Positions 8,025 through 16,754 are shown, counted from the stretch's first letter. The stretch: 43,456 nucleotides of DNA from an uncultured Saprospiraceae bacterium (GCA_937921825.1 CAKZVK010000117.1:1-43456); one strand, 5' to 3'. Made by a program: numbers and translations. Notes: generated by a model not told the origin, from the sequence alone.

Positions 8025-8113
8025 AGGTTCTCCCTTCAGGGAGTTAGAGGGTTGAATGGCACATCCTTGGCGCGGGCGGAGGTTCTCCCTTCAGGGAGTT
8101 AGAGGGTTGAATG
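8025..8113 (+). repeat. 55-bp tandem repeat array, right part
   Basis: It completes unit 4 and adds unit 5 after the IS. The common string ggttctccct falls at 8026 and 8081, again 55 bases apart. Units 4 and 5 share gcggagg where units 2 and 3 have gctgagg, while tttt and ggcg variants alternate, which suggests doubling of a 110-bp pair. Confidence 0.88.
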
Positions 8114-8245
8114 GCAATCTTTTAGAGAGCACTTCAAATTTTTCTAAAAAAATTAGACTTCAGGCATCGCTTTCCTCTTGCATGCCCATATTAAAGAGTA
8201 CAGAAGCTTCTGATATCTATTTAAATCAGATAAATTAGAGACACT

Positions 8246-9235
8246 TTGAAGAAAATCATACATAAAATCATATGGGCCGCAAGCATAAGCATGCTAATTC
8301 TTATGAACTCATGCTCTACAGACGAGTTCAGTGATTTGACCTTAATAGAACAGCCCAAAGTTGATACGATCATTGTCAATAGTGATGTCTTTGTCAGAAA
8401 TGACAGTGGATCTCAGACCTACAGAGGGGTCTACGCAGGCTGCCTCGATGCTGAATTGACGGGCGCTGGAGAGAACAATTATCAACATTTTCTGGCTTAT
8501 GGTCCAGATTTGATCTTGGAAGAAGGAGAGGCTATCTATGATGAACCAATATTTGTTTTGTTTTGGGAAACAATCGGAGAGGACCTGACTCCTGGACAAT
8601 ATCTAGCTGAAGGAAGTATCGTCGATCCACAAAGAGATACAGATGAACTAGTCTGTTTTGATCTGACGATAAGTGAAGTGAATGAATTCTTCATATCTGG
8701 TTTTTTCAATACTGTGGAGAGCAGTAATACTGTAAGGGAAGGAGAATTTACAACTCTGATCTATGATTGTGTAAGCTTAGGTATACAAGATGAAGACTTT
8801 GGAGAGTTCACCTCAGGTAGAATTACAAGATCAGAAGATACTCTGAATATTACTACCTACATGTCTGCCACTACTGCATGTCCAGACATCTTCCCTAACG
8901 AGCCAGGTGTCTTCCGAGTTATAGTCGGTGGTGGCAAACTCGAAGTAGATAGTGATGGTGATTTGCTTCTGGAAGAAGACCCGAGTTTTCTCATCCATAT
9001 AGATATCAGAGAAACTTATGAGCTGAATCAGCCACTACAAGGATATTATTATGAAGACATATCAGCATTCAGTGGGTCTGTAATCGAATATGATGAGCTC
9101 ATCACTTTTGGGAATGCAATAACTATAACCATTACCTCAGACAGTGAAGGCTTTCTCATCGGAAGCTACTCAGGCATGATAGGGAACAGAATGATACAAG
9201 GAACTTTCAGATCAGAAATCGCAACCAACTGCTAG
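8246..9235 (+). CDS. Hypothetical lipoprotein upstream of an ECF sigma gene
   Basis: The 329-residue product begins at a TTG (8246) followed by MKKIIHKIIWAAS; no ATG fits better. Residues about 9-23 are a hydrophobic signal segment ending LMNSC, a plausible lipobox with Cys-23 as the lipid anchor. The mature part is acidic, rich in Asp, Glu, Ser and Thr, and likely all-beta; no known domain is recognised. The sigma gene starts only 11 bp after its stop, followed by the membrane-barrel gene with a 4-bp overlap, so the three probably form one operon. The lipoprotein may be a sensor or target of that system; this is inference. Confidence 0.72.
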   Translation: MKKIIHKIIWAASISMLILMNSCSTDEFSDLTLIEQPKVDTIIVNSDVFVRNDSGSQTYRGVYAGCLDAELTGAGENNYQHFLAYGPDLILEEGEAIYDEPIFVLFWETIGEDLTPGQYLAEGSIVDPQRDTDELVCFDLTISEVNEFFISGFFNTVESSNTVREGEFTTLIYDCVSLGIQDEDFGEFTSGRITRSEDTLNITTYMSATTACPDIFPNEPGVFRVIVGGGKLEVDSDGDLLLEEDPSFLIHIDIRETYELNQPLQGYYYEDISAFSGSVIEYDELITFGNAITITITSDSEGFLIGSYSGMIGNRMIQGTFRSEIATNC

Positions 9236-9246
9236 TTGTAGAAGCT

Positions 9247-9801
9247 ATGGAAGATCAGATACCCAATATCATTCAAGGCTGTATCAGGCAGGAGCGGAAA
9301 GCTCAGCACCTACTCTTCCAGCAGTATGCGAGATGGGGACTGACGATCTGTAGAAGATATGTGAACAGTGAAGAGAAGGCCCAAGAAGCTTGTAATGATG
9401 GCTTCTTAAGAATATTCAAAAAGATAGACACCTTCGATGCGACCAAAGGAGAACTCAAAGCATGGATGGCTAGAATATTTATTAATTGTGCTCTGACCTC
9501 TACTAAGAAAGAAGCATTCAATTCTTCCTTTACATCTCTGGAAGATGTCAAACATGAACCCGTATCAGAAGAGGCTTTCTTTAAATTTGATGGAGAACAA
9601 ATACTAAGATTCTTAAAGTATATGCCCGTCGGTTACAAGACTGTCTTCAATATGTATGTGATGGATGGCTATAGTCATAAAGAAATAGGTGACCACTTAG
9701 GCATCTCAGAAATAACCTCTAGGTCACAACTAAGAAAAGCCAAGATATGGATCAAAGAAAATGTATCTCTTGATGCACTAAAATCAAGTCTGGAATCATG
9801 A
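9247..9801 (+). CDS. ECF-type RNA polymerase sigma factor
   Basis: The 184-residue protein has a sigma region 2 (about 20-85, including AQEACNDGFLRIFKKIDTFD and LKAWMARIFINCAL) and a sigma region 4 (about 118-170) with YKTVFNMYVMDGYSHKEIGD and HLGISEITSRSQLRKAK. Region 3 is absent, as in ECF sigma factors. It redirects core RNA polymerase to stress or envelope promoters. The next gene overlaps it by four bases and encodes a membrane protein that is the likely anti-sigma factor. RseP-type proteolysis, also encoded in this window, often releases such sigma factors. Confidence 0.92.
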   Translation: MEDQIPNIIQGCIRQERKAQHLLFQQYARWGLTICRRYVNSEEKAQEACNDGFLRIFKKIDTFDATKGELKAWMARIFINCALTSTKKEAFNSSFTSLEDVKHEPVSEEAFFKFDGEQILRFLKYMPVGYKTVFNMYVMDGYSHKEIGDHLGISEITSRSQLRKAKIWIKENVSLDALKSSLES

Positions 9802-11363
9802 AGGAAGAAAAATATATAAAAGATACCTTGTCAGGTTACGAAAGCCCCATGGATATGGAGGCGACTTGGGCTGATCTCGAAAACATCTTGGATGGCAACA
9901 AGAAAAAGAAGAGAGGCTTTTGGATATGGAGGAATGGATTACTCTTAGGGCTGGCCCTATTACTTGTAGGTGCTTTAGCGCTATGGGTTTTCATGTCCCA
10001 AAGCAACACTAACCAAACCCTCTCTGAAGTGCAGACTTCAGAAATACAAAATAACACAGCAACACAATTAAATATTACTACAACTAGCCCAATCAAAACA
10101 GAAGAACTTCCCATTACACAAACTACAGCAACATCAAATAGCAACTCAAACCAAAAAGTAAACACCGCAATTAAATCAGTCACACAAACAGCAACTCAAA
10201 AATCTAATCAGGAAATAAGCCAACCAACAAATAAAATTCAACCAACAAAACTGCAAGAACCAGTCAGCAAAAAAACTCAACTAAACTCCAACCCAGAAAG
10301 CAAAGAGTCAAGCTCTAAGAATACCATACCTGCACAAAATGCAGTAAAAGAAAATGCTCAAGTACCCACATTTACCAATCAAGTACGGAAAACAAGAACT
10401 GATGAGCAAATAAAAACAGATGAGAGATCAACAATCTCGACCGAAAACAAAAATCTTAAGTCACAAGCAGAGACACGGTCTGTAATCAATTTTGATCAGC
10501 TTGCATCATTAGGACCAGAAACGCTAGATTGGGATAGAGCACTTGTGCTGAATTTTCCTTCCATTCTCATACCACAACCGCCGACTATACGCGTCAGAAA
10601 ACCCAAACATAAAAAATGGAGACTCTCAAGCAGTCTAGCCGTAACACGTTCTTACTTTGACTTTGCCACTTCTAGCGGTCCTTCCTTGGTAGATTCGATG
10701 CCCAACATAAGAGGAACCTATACAGGTATCACCAAACCAGGTCTTGGGGTAGCACTAGAACGCATCACAAAGAATGGTCTTAAATTGTCAATAGGGTTAA
10801 ACTATCTAAATCATGCTTACAATCACTCTATAACAGATACTTTTTTATCGACGGAGCAGACGAATGTGGTTAGAACTGAGGTGTATATTTCTGACAGCGG
10901 CGCCCTCCTAGGCACAGGTGAAGGAGAAACAGTAGTCTGTACAAAAGCATATGAATGGCAGCATGATGACAATGTCAACTTGCACTCTTTTCAAGTGCCT
11001 GTAATGCTCGGCCTAGAAAGAAAATGGGGCAATCTTGATTATTCTTTTTCAGTGGGCCCTGCACTTAATTATGTCTTTAAGCAAAGTACACTTCTAGGCA
11101 CTAGTGATGAGTTGATAACCTTTTATTTCGAAGAGTATGGTGTAGACTTTGAACCAGTATTCCCTATTCATCAGGTAAGCAAGTTACTGCTTGCTGGCGC
11201 AGGAAAACTAGAACTAGGTTATCACTTACCTGGGAACATGAGATTTTTTACGGCTCTAGAAGCGAGTCGTTCTTTTGGCAATTTTGCTCATGAAGAATTC
11301 AGAGAACTAAATACCAAAATAAACAACTACGGTATCAGGACTGGACTCAGTATAAACTTCTAA
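9798..11363 (+). CDS. Putative anti-sigma factor with outer-membrane barrel domain
   Basis: The 521-residue protein has an unusual layout. Residues 1-45 are a short hydrophilic cytoplasmic part; residues about 46-66 are one strong inner-membrane helix; residues about 68-230 are a Thr/Asn/Gln/Ser-rich, Lys-containing linker with almost no structure; residues about 273-521 look like an outer-membrane beta-barrel domain, with alternating patterns, Gly-rich turns and a C-terminal Phe (IRTGLSINF). Its start overlaps the sigma gene stop (ATGA), so the pair is coupled. A sigma gene followed by such a protein recurs in Bacteroidota. Spanning both membranes is inference: the barrel could also pack against the outer membrane only after cleavage. 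The anti-sigma role is inferred from position and the short cytoplasmic N-terminus. Confidence 0.75.
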   Translation: MKEEKYIKDTLSGYESPMDMEATWADLENILDGNKKKKRGFWIWRNGLLLGLALLLVGALALWVFMSQSNTNQTLSEVQTSEIQNNTATQLNITTTSPIKTEELPITQTTATSNSNSNQKVNTAIKSVTQTATQKSNQEISQPTNKIQPTKLQEPVSKKTQLNSNPESKESSSKNTIPAQNAVKENAQVPTFTNQVRKTRTDEQIKTDERSTISTENKNLKSQAETRSVINFDQLASLGPETLDWDRALVLNFPSILIPQPPTIRVRKPKHKKWRLSSSLAVTRSYFDFATSSGPSLVDSMPNIRGTYTGITKPGLGVALERITKNGLKLSIGLNYLNHAYNHSITDTFLSTEQTNVVRTEVYISDSGALLGTGEGETVVCTKAYEWQHDDNVNLHSFQVPVMLGLERKWGNLDYSFSVGPALNYVFKQSTLLGTSDELITFYFEEYGVDFEPVFPIHQVSKLLLAGAGKLELGYHLPGNMRFFTALEASRSFGNFAHEEFRELNTKINNYGIRTGLSINF

Positions 11364-13897
11364 CCGACTTCTTTTCTGAGTACTTCTAGAGGTGATCTCT
11401 GCAAGACTTCTTTAGTATTGAAGAGTCCTATCATTACTGTGAGACTGACTATGAATACAAAGATGGCTACAATAGGCAACCAATCAATATTAAACTCTAG
11501 ATCCAGTTCGCTCGTTGCAATTAAGTAACTCCCTACTATGGCAATCAGAATACCTGTCAATGCAGAAAGACTACCTAGTATCGCATATTCTATCGCATTG
11601 ATCTTGAGAATCTGATGGCTTTTGGCGCCTATGGTTCTCAGTAAAACTGACTCTCGTATACGCTGATATTTACTGAGTAACAAAGAACTAATCAGCACTA
11701 TAAGACCTGTCAAAATACTGAAGCCTGCCATAAACTTAATCACGTAAGAAATCTTACTCAAGATATCACTAAGGGTAGCCAAGATAGACCCTAGATCTAC
11801 CACCGAGACATTAGGATAGGCCTTGACGACTGCTCTTCGGTATTCTCCCATCACTTGATTATTAGGACTCTTAGTCACTAGAACATGAAACTGTGGCGCC
11901 TCTTCTAAGACGCCATTAGGAAAGAGTATAAAAAATCTTGTACGCATAGATCGGAACTCTATCTCTCTGATACTACTCACATAAGTTGTGATCAAGGCGC
12001 CCTGTACATTCCATACTAGCTCATCCCCTAACCAAACGTCTAAGGATTCTGCCCAGCTCTTATCCAGCGATATGAAAATGGAATCCCCGGGGTTGGCTAC
12101 ACCTATAAACTCTCCAGCAACTATTGGCTCGTCAGATTCTAAAGTATCTCTATACGTGACTCTAGCCTCTCTATGCATCACCCACCGCTCTGCCCTACGT
12201 GTCGTATCTCTTATCCATTCTTCTTTCGTCTTGCCTTTCCAGCCTGCCAGCTTCATGGTCACTATCGGTACTTTCTGCACCACTGGCATATCCTTACTCT
12301 CCGTCAGCTTTGATATATCGTCCACTTGCTCAGACTCTATGCCATAGAGGATCATATTGGGTTGATTGCCTGCGTCCATAGAATTGACATTGCTCAGGAT
12401 GAGACCTTGTATGATAAAGAGGATCGTTAATATCGCTGTCCCTAAGCCGATAGATACGATCAGTGTCCTCGTTTGATTATTCGGTCTATACAAATTGGCT
12501 AAGCCCTGTCGGAATACGAAACTCCATCCAGAAGGAAAAAATTTCTTGACCGCCCACATCATAAGGTTAGACAAAAGATAAAGTAACAAGAAAGCAGCCA
12601 AGAGCCCTGCAGTAAATAGACCCGCAGTACGCAATTCTCCCGTCAAGGTGAATAAGAATAAAAATAATGACAATACTATACCGATATAAGCCATCCATTT
12701 AAGTGGATCCTTCGGCGCTAAGTCCTCATCAAAAGAAGACCGAAGTGTTCTCAAGGGACTGACTAAACGAATCGCCAACAATGGCACCAAGGCAAAAAGT
12801 CCTGTTACTAAAGTTCCAATGGTCAATCCTTGGAAAATGGCCTTCCATGAGATACTGAGTTTAACCTCGTATGGCAAGACGTCCTTAAGCAAAATCGGTA
12901 GCACCACTTGCAACAGACTACCTAGAGCAGCACCGATCAATACCCCTATGAATCCCAAGACCATGATCTGCAGAAAATAAACCAGAAACGCTTGGTTGCC
13001 TTTCATACCGAGACATCTTAGGACGGCAATAGAAGGAATCTTAGATTTTATATAAATAAAAACACTACTAGCCACTCCGATACATCCCAATAGCAAGGCT
13101 ACCAAAGCAACAAGATTGAGAAAGCTATTGAGAAAAGAAAAAGCACGATTAAGACTTCTCTTTTGGTCTTCTACCGTTCTGACTCTAAAACTTTGCTCAC
13201 GAAATGGCTTCATCCTTTCGGCACTATTATCCCACTTTTCTCTATCGAAGCCCTCAGGTGTTTTGACAAAATATTTATACTCTACAAGACTACCCGGCTG
13301 TATCAGTTCTGTCTCCGTCAGACTCTCCTGACTTATGTATACAGAAGGTGCAAAACCTGCCCCAAGAGACACCGATCCAAAACTACTCATCAATCGTCCT
13401 CCTATCGCATACATCTGCTTGCCCAATCTTATACTATCCCCTACCGTTAGTTCATGCTCAAACATCAAGGCATCATCTACTAGCGCTGTATTTTCTACTT
13501 TGTAACTATCCTTCGATTGTGGAGGATCAGTGACGAGATTTCCATAGTAAGGGAAGCCCCCATCGATAGCTTTTATACGGGTAAATTGCGTACCCTCTGT
13601 AGAAGGGATGTAAGACATGGAGAAAAACTCAAACTGGCTGGCTTGATCTTCGGCTATAGAATCAAGATAGACTTGCAAGTGTTCTGGCAGAGGCTTATTC
13701 CCTTCTACCATAATATCAGCTCCTAGTACTGACTTCGTCTGGGCATCTATATCCTTGACCAGATTATAATTGAATGAATTAATGGCTACCAAGGCCATAA
13801 TGCCAAGAATAATAGAGGACATAAACATGAAGAGTTTCCCTCTGTTCTTCCTACTATCTCGTAGAGCGGTCTTCGCCAAAAAAGAAAAGTTACTCAT
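11360..13897 (-). CDS. ABC exporter permease, YbbP/FtsX-like
   Basis: The 845-residue protein has the double FtsX design of YbbP-type permeases: an N-terminal membrane helix (about 22-42), a large periplasmic domain, a group of helices (about 255-380), two middle helices (about 400-450), another helix near 475-500, a second periplasmic domain and a final set of three helices near 720-830. It ends SPLEVLRKE, typical of this family (SPL..LR). The ATPase gene lies one base upstream on the same strand, so both are one unit. E. coli YbbP is about 800 residues. Such exporters move lipids or hydrophobic compounds out of the inner membrane. Its stop overlaps the stop of the convergent barrel gene by four bases, with no terminator between them. 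Confidence 0.9.
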   Translation of the reverse strand: MSNFSFLAKTALRDSRKNRGKLFMFMSSIILGIMALVAINSFNYNLVKDIDAQTKSVLGADIMVEGNKPLPEHLQVYLDSIAEDQASQFEFFSMSYIPSTEGTQFTRIKAIDGGFPYYGNLVTDPPQSKDSYKVENTALVDDALMFEHELTVGDSIRLGKQMYAIGGRLMSSFGSVSLGAGFAPSVYISQESLTETELIQPGSLVEYKYFVKTPEGFDREKWDNSAERMKPFREQSFRVRTVEDQKRSLNRAFSFLNSFLNLVALVALLLGCIGVASSVFIYIKSKIPSIAVLRCLGMKGNQAFLVYFLQIMVLGFIGVLIGAALGSLLQVVLPILLKDVLPYEVKLSISWKAIFQGLTIGTLVTGLFALVPLLAIRLVSPLRTLRSSFDEDLAPKDPLKWMAYIGIVLSLFLFLFTLTGELRTAGLFTAGLLAAFLLLYLLSNLMMWAVKKFFPSGWSFVFRQGLANLYRPNNQTRTLIVSIGLGTAILTILFIIQGLILSNVNSMDAGNQPNMILYGIESEQVDDISKLTESKDMPVVQKVPIVTMKLAGWKGKTKEEWIRDTTRRAERWVMHREARVTYRDTLESDEPIVAGEFIGVANPGDSIFISLDKSWAESLDVWLGDELVWNVQGALITTYVSSIREIEFRSMRTRFFILFPNGVLEEAPQFHVLVTKSPNNQVMGEYRRAVVKAYPNVSVVDLGSILATLSDILSKISYVIKFMAGFSILTGLIVLISSLLLSKYQRIRESVLLRTIGAKSHQILKINAIEYAILGSLSALTGILIAIVGSYLIATSELDLEFNIDWLPIVAIFVFIVSLTVMIGLFNTKEVLQRSPLEVLRKEVG

Positions 13898-14608
13898 CTA
13901 CTGACCTGCCTCTATGGAGTGATCAATAGAACTGTACTCATCTGAGATGATGCGTCCTCCCTTCAGCCTTATCTTCCTATCGGTCTTCATTGCCAGTTCC
14001 ATATCATGGGTGACTATGACTAATGTCGTCTTCTCTTCTTTATTCAGATCAAAAAGCAAAGTCTCTATACTTAGGCCTGTCTCCTCATCGAGATTACCAG
14101 TAGGCTCATCAGCAAATAAGATCTGTGGGGTATTACTAAAAGCTCTAGCTATAGAGACTCGCTGCTGCTCTCCTCCTGATAACTGACTAGGATAGTGATC
14201 CATTCTTTCGCCTAAGCCTACTCTCCCTAACAAATCCTTACTCACTGTCTTAGCTTCAGATCTGCCCAATAATTCTAGAGGAATCATAACATTTTCTAGA
14301 GCTGTCAAAGTAGGAATCAATTGAAAATTCTGAAAGATGAAACCCACTTTCGCATTTCGCAATTCTGCTTTTTCATTTTCAGTCTTATTATTAATGGTCT
14401 CACCACAGAGGATCAGTTCTCCAGAGGTGGGTTTATCCAGACCTGCACAGAGACCCAGTAGGGTTGTCTTGCCACTTCCTGAAGGGCCTATGATAGATAG
14501 ACTTTGTCCAGCTTCCAATTCAAAATTTATATCCTTGAGTACTGACAGAGATTTACTGCCGCTGTTATAGACCTTACTGATTTTCTTTGCTACTAGTATC
14601 TTACTCAT
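13898..14608 (-). CDS. ABC transporter ATP-binding protein, YbbA/LolD-like
   Basis: The 236-residue protein is a complete nucleotide-binding domain: Walker A GPSGSGKT at 41-48, Q-loop Gln at 93, signature LSGGEQQ at 143-149, Walker B ILFADE at 163-168, D-loop NLD at 172-174 and switch His at 201. The pattern places it with the LolD/MacB/YbbA group that drives FtsX-type permeases. The permease follows immediately, and the TesA-like esterase is divergent, separated by 54 bp. This is the same arrangement as tesA with ybbA-ybbP in E. coli, which suggests a conserved functional link in lipid handling. Confidence 0.94.
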   Translation of the reverse strand: MSKILVAKKISKVYNSGSKSLSVLKDINFELEAGQSLSIIGPSGSGKTTLLGLCAGLDKPTSGELILCGETINNKTENEKAELRNAKVGFIFQNFQLIPTLTALENVMIPLELLGRSEAKTVSKDLLGRVGLGERMDHYPSQLSGGEQQRVSIARAFSNTPQILFADEPTGNLDEETGLSIETLLFDLNKEEKTTLVIVTHDMELAMKTDRKIRLKGGRIISDEYSSIDHSIEAGQ

Positions 14609-14641
14609 GTATTCGCCCCTCGTTATGTATACTTAGTTGTG

Positions 14642-14649
14642 TACCTTTG
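14642..14649 (+). promoter_or_regulatory. Bacteroidota -7 box for the GDSL esterase
   Basis: TACCTTTG fits TAnnTTTG exactly and ends 13 bases before the ATG, which implies a very short leader. A clear -33 TTTG is not seen. Confidence 0.55.
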
Positions 14650-14662
14650 ATAAAAAAAATTA

Positions 14663-15358
14663 ATGCACTCTTTTTCCTCTACTCTTCTCTTCTTAGTTCT
14701 CTTAGGAACTTTCTCTGCATGCAAAGATAAACAAGTCCCTCAGCAAGAAGTTGTGAACCGTACTCAAGAAGAGACTAATACAGACCGATCTTCTACCAAA
14801 GCCGGAAAGAAAACGATTTTATGCTTCGGTAATAGTCTTACCGCAGGACATGGTCTAGAAGAAAAGGATGCATGGCCTACCCTGCTACAGAACAGATTAG
14901 ACTCATTGAATCTTCCGTACAGAGTAGTGAATGCCGGGCTGAGTGGAGATATCACCTCAGGAGGTCTGAATAGATTAGATTGGGTACTGAAGCAAGACAT
15001 AGATGTCTTCTTTCTAGAACTCGGTGCTAATGATATGCTCAGAGGCCTAGATGTCGCAAAGACTGAAGAAAATCTAGATGCGATACTGACCAAGGTCAAA
15101 ACTAAATTTCCAGATATTCCTATAGTGATCGCTGGAATGCTTGCGCCACCCAACATGGGTAATGACTATGAAAAAGCCTTCAATGCCATCTATCCAAAAT
15201 TGGCTAAAAAATATGAAGCGCAATTGATTCCTTTCTTCCTAGATAAAGTCGCAGGCGTCAAAGAACTCAATAATGCAGATGGCATACATCCCAATGCTGA
15301 GGGCTCTAAGATTATTTTAGAATCCGTCTGGACCGCCATGTCCCCTATACTTAACTAA
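14663..15358 (+). CDS. TesA-like GDSL esterase / lysophospholipase lipoprotein
   Basis: The 231-residue protein belongs to the SGNH hydrolase family. The catalytic Ser is in GNSLTAG (Ser-58; Asn replaces the more usual Asp of GDSL, common in this phylum), block II Gly is in GLSGD (92-96), block III is GAND (121-124), and the Asp-His pair is DGIH (Asp-206, His-209). Residues 1-20 form a signal ending FSAC, a lipobox-like site, so the enzyme is probably lipid-anchored in the envelope. Family members hydrolyse thioesters, arylesters or lysophospholipids. It is divergent from the YbbA/YbbP-type exporter. The DMT transporter gene follows after 13 bp and may be co-transcribed. Confidence 0.92.
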   Translation: MHSFSSTLLFLVLLGTFSACKDKQVPQQEVVNRTQEETNTDRSSTKAGKKTILCFGNSLTAGHGLEEKDAWPTLLQNRLDSLNLPYRVVNAGLSGDITSGGLNRLDWVLKQDIDVFFLELGANDMLRGLDVAKTEENLDAILTKVKTKFPDIPIVIAGMLAPPNMGNDYEKAFNAIYPKLAKKYEAQLIPFFLDKVAGVKELNNADGIHPNAEGSKIILESVWTAMSPILN

Positions 15359-15371
15359 GTTTCTCATACAC

Positions 15372-16235
15372 TTGAAAAACTCAGCCTACTATAATTTCCT
15401 AGTCCTCAATTTCGGACTATTGATGATTAGTACTTCTGGAGTCCTCGGGAGGACACTGCAGATGGCACCTGAGTTATCCATATTCTATCGCTGTGTATTA
15501 TCGGCGATACTGCTTGGTACATTCATAGCTATAAAGAAGTATGGCCTCGGCATAAAAGAGGAAGGACACAAAAAGTACATTCTCATTGGAGGTATCCTCA
15601 TGGCGATACATTGGATAACGTATTTCTATGCCTTGTCTTTATCCACTATAGCTATAGCCATTCTCACCTTGCATATGTTTCCTGCTATGACAGCCATTTT
15701 AGAACCATTACTACTCGGTACAAAATTCAAAGTGTACCATCTAGCCTTAGCGACCTTGGTCATCATAGGAATCTATATTATATCGCCACCTATAGATCTA
15801 AGCAACAATATCTTTAAGGCTGTACTCTTTGGAACCTTATCTGCACTCACCTATGCACTTAGAAACATCTATACACGAAAGATCATGAAACATTACAATG
15901 GTTCCGTTATGATGTTCTACCAGCTATGTATCATGATGGTATTATTGCTGCCTTATCTATTCTTAAAATCCAGTCAGCCATTGATTACCCATGACTGGCC
16001 CTTTATTATCGGCTTAGCAGTATTAACGACCTGTCTAGGGCATACCCTGCTCGTACAGAGTCTTAAGAACTACTCTGCTGTGACGATCAGTCTGATGAGT
16101 TCTATTATTCCTATCTATGGAGTATTCCTAGGATACATTTTTCTGGCTGAAATGCCCGCTAAATCGACCCTAATAGGTGGAACTTTCATCCTGACTAGTT
16201 TTGTAATAGAAGGCTATCATGCTAATAAGCGCTAA
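15372..16235 (+). CDS. EamA/DMT-family transporter
   Basis: The 287-residue protein starts at a TTG 13 bp after the esterase stop and consists almost only of hydrophobic helices, about ten, in two EamA repeats (about 8-135 and 145-283). Visible family features are the ISTSGVLGR start, the LSIFYRCVLSAILLG segment in repeat 1, and ALTYALRNIYTRK then SLMSSIIPIYGVFLGYIFLAE in repeat 2. Members are inner-membrane drug/metabolite exporters; the substrate cannot be read from sequence. It is shorter than nothing in the family (usual length about 290-300). Confidence 0.9.
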   Translation: MKNSAYYNFLVLNFGLLMISTSGVLGRTLQMAPELSIFYRCVLSAILLGTFIAIKKYGLGIKEEGHKKYILIGGILMAIHWITYFYALSLSTIAIAILTLHMFPAMTAILEPLLLGTKFKVYHLALATLVIIGIYIISPPIDLSNNIFKAVLFGTLSALTYALRNIYTRKIMKHYNGSVMMFYQLCIMMVLLLPYLFLKSSQPLITHDWPFIIGLAVLTTCLGHTLLVQSLKNYSAVTISLMSSIIPIYGVFLGYIFLAEMPAKSTLIGGTFILTSFVIEGYHANKR

Positions 16236-16283
16236 GCACATAAACTTCTGGAGGTAAGAAAGTGTAAATGCTATGTGATCTTC

Positions 16284-16310
16284 AATAACTGCAGCTGTCC
16301 ACCTGATAAA
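16284..16310 (+). repeat. Short dispersed repeat, copy 2
   Basis: It begins aataactgcagctgt and matches the copy at 2337-2364. It lies in the gap after the DMT transporter. Confidence 0.4.
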
Positions 16311-16330
16311 ATAATGGAGGCAAAAAATTC

Positions 16331-16648
16331 TTACGCTGTCTCTATATCGAACTCACTATCTGAATGAGTGAGCTTAAGCAGGTTCTTGATAGGATGGTCT
16401 ATCTGACATCTTAGAACCATACTTGCATTCTTACTGATGCATCTTAACCGCGTCATGAAAAGCGAATTCACTCCCGTAGTATCTATATCTGTGACTCTGG
16501 TTAGATCTATAATAAGTCTATCCCAAGGGTCTACTTTAGTATGTAATTCTGTTTTTAGATTTAGGGCAGCTAGAGAAACCAAGCGGCCAGATAGAGCAGC
16601 ATTCATGTCTTGCCCCTCTCTTAGATAAGAGATAGATAGTTTGTTCAT
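16331..16648 (-). CDS. STAS-domain protein (anti-sigma antagonist type)
   Basis: From the ATG at 16648 the product has 105 residues; an earlier ATG at 16684 adds a hydrophobic dozen residues that do not belong to the domain. It shows the STAS fold pattern: LSISYLREGQDMNAALSGRL, then DRLIIDLTRVTDIDTTGVNS, where the TTG motif stands where SpoIIAA-type proteins have the phosphorylated Ser or Thr. Family members sit in partner-switching circuits with anti-sigma kinases. No kinase or phosphatase gene is nearby. It follows hscB by about 106 bp on the same strand and may be separate from it. Confidence 0.75.
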   Translation of the reverse strand: MNKLSISYLREGQDMNAALSGRLVSLAALNLKTELHTKVDPWDRLIIDLTRVTDIDTTGVNSLFMTRLRCISKNASMVLRCQIDHPIKNLLKLTHSDSEFDIETA

Positions 16649-16754
16649 CAGGTTGTGTAAGATGACAGAAAAAATGAAATTCAATGAAGTAGATGCAAAT
16701 ATTCTGCCAATAAGCCTCAGCAGGACTAGCCTTAAATAATAGTGTCAGTAGAGG

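Noticed and set aside
7905-8238. Two small plus-strand frames spanning the right repeat part and the IS end
   Set aside because: They are made from the repeat units themselves (same short peptide in both), with 55-bp units that cannot keep a frame.
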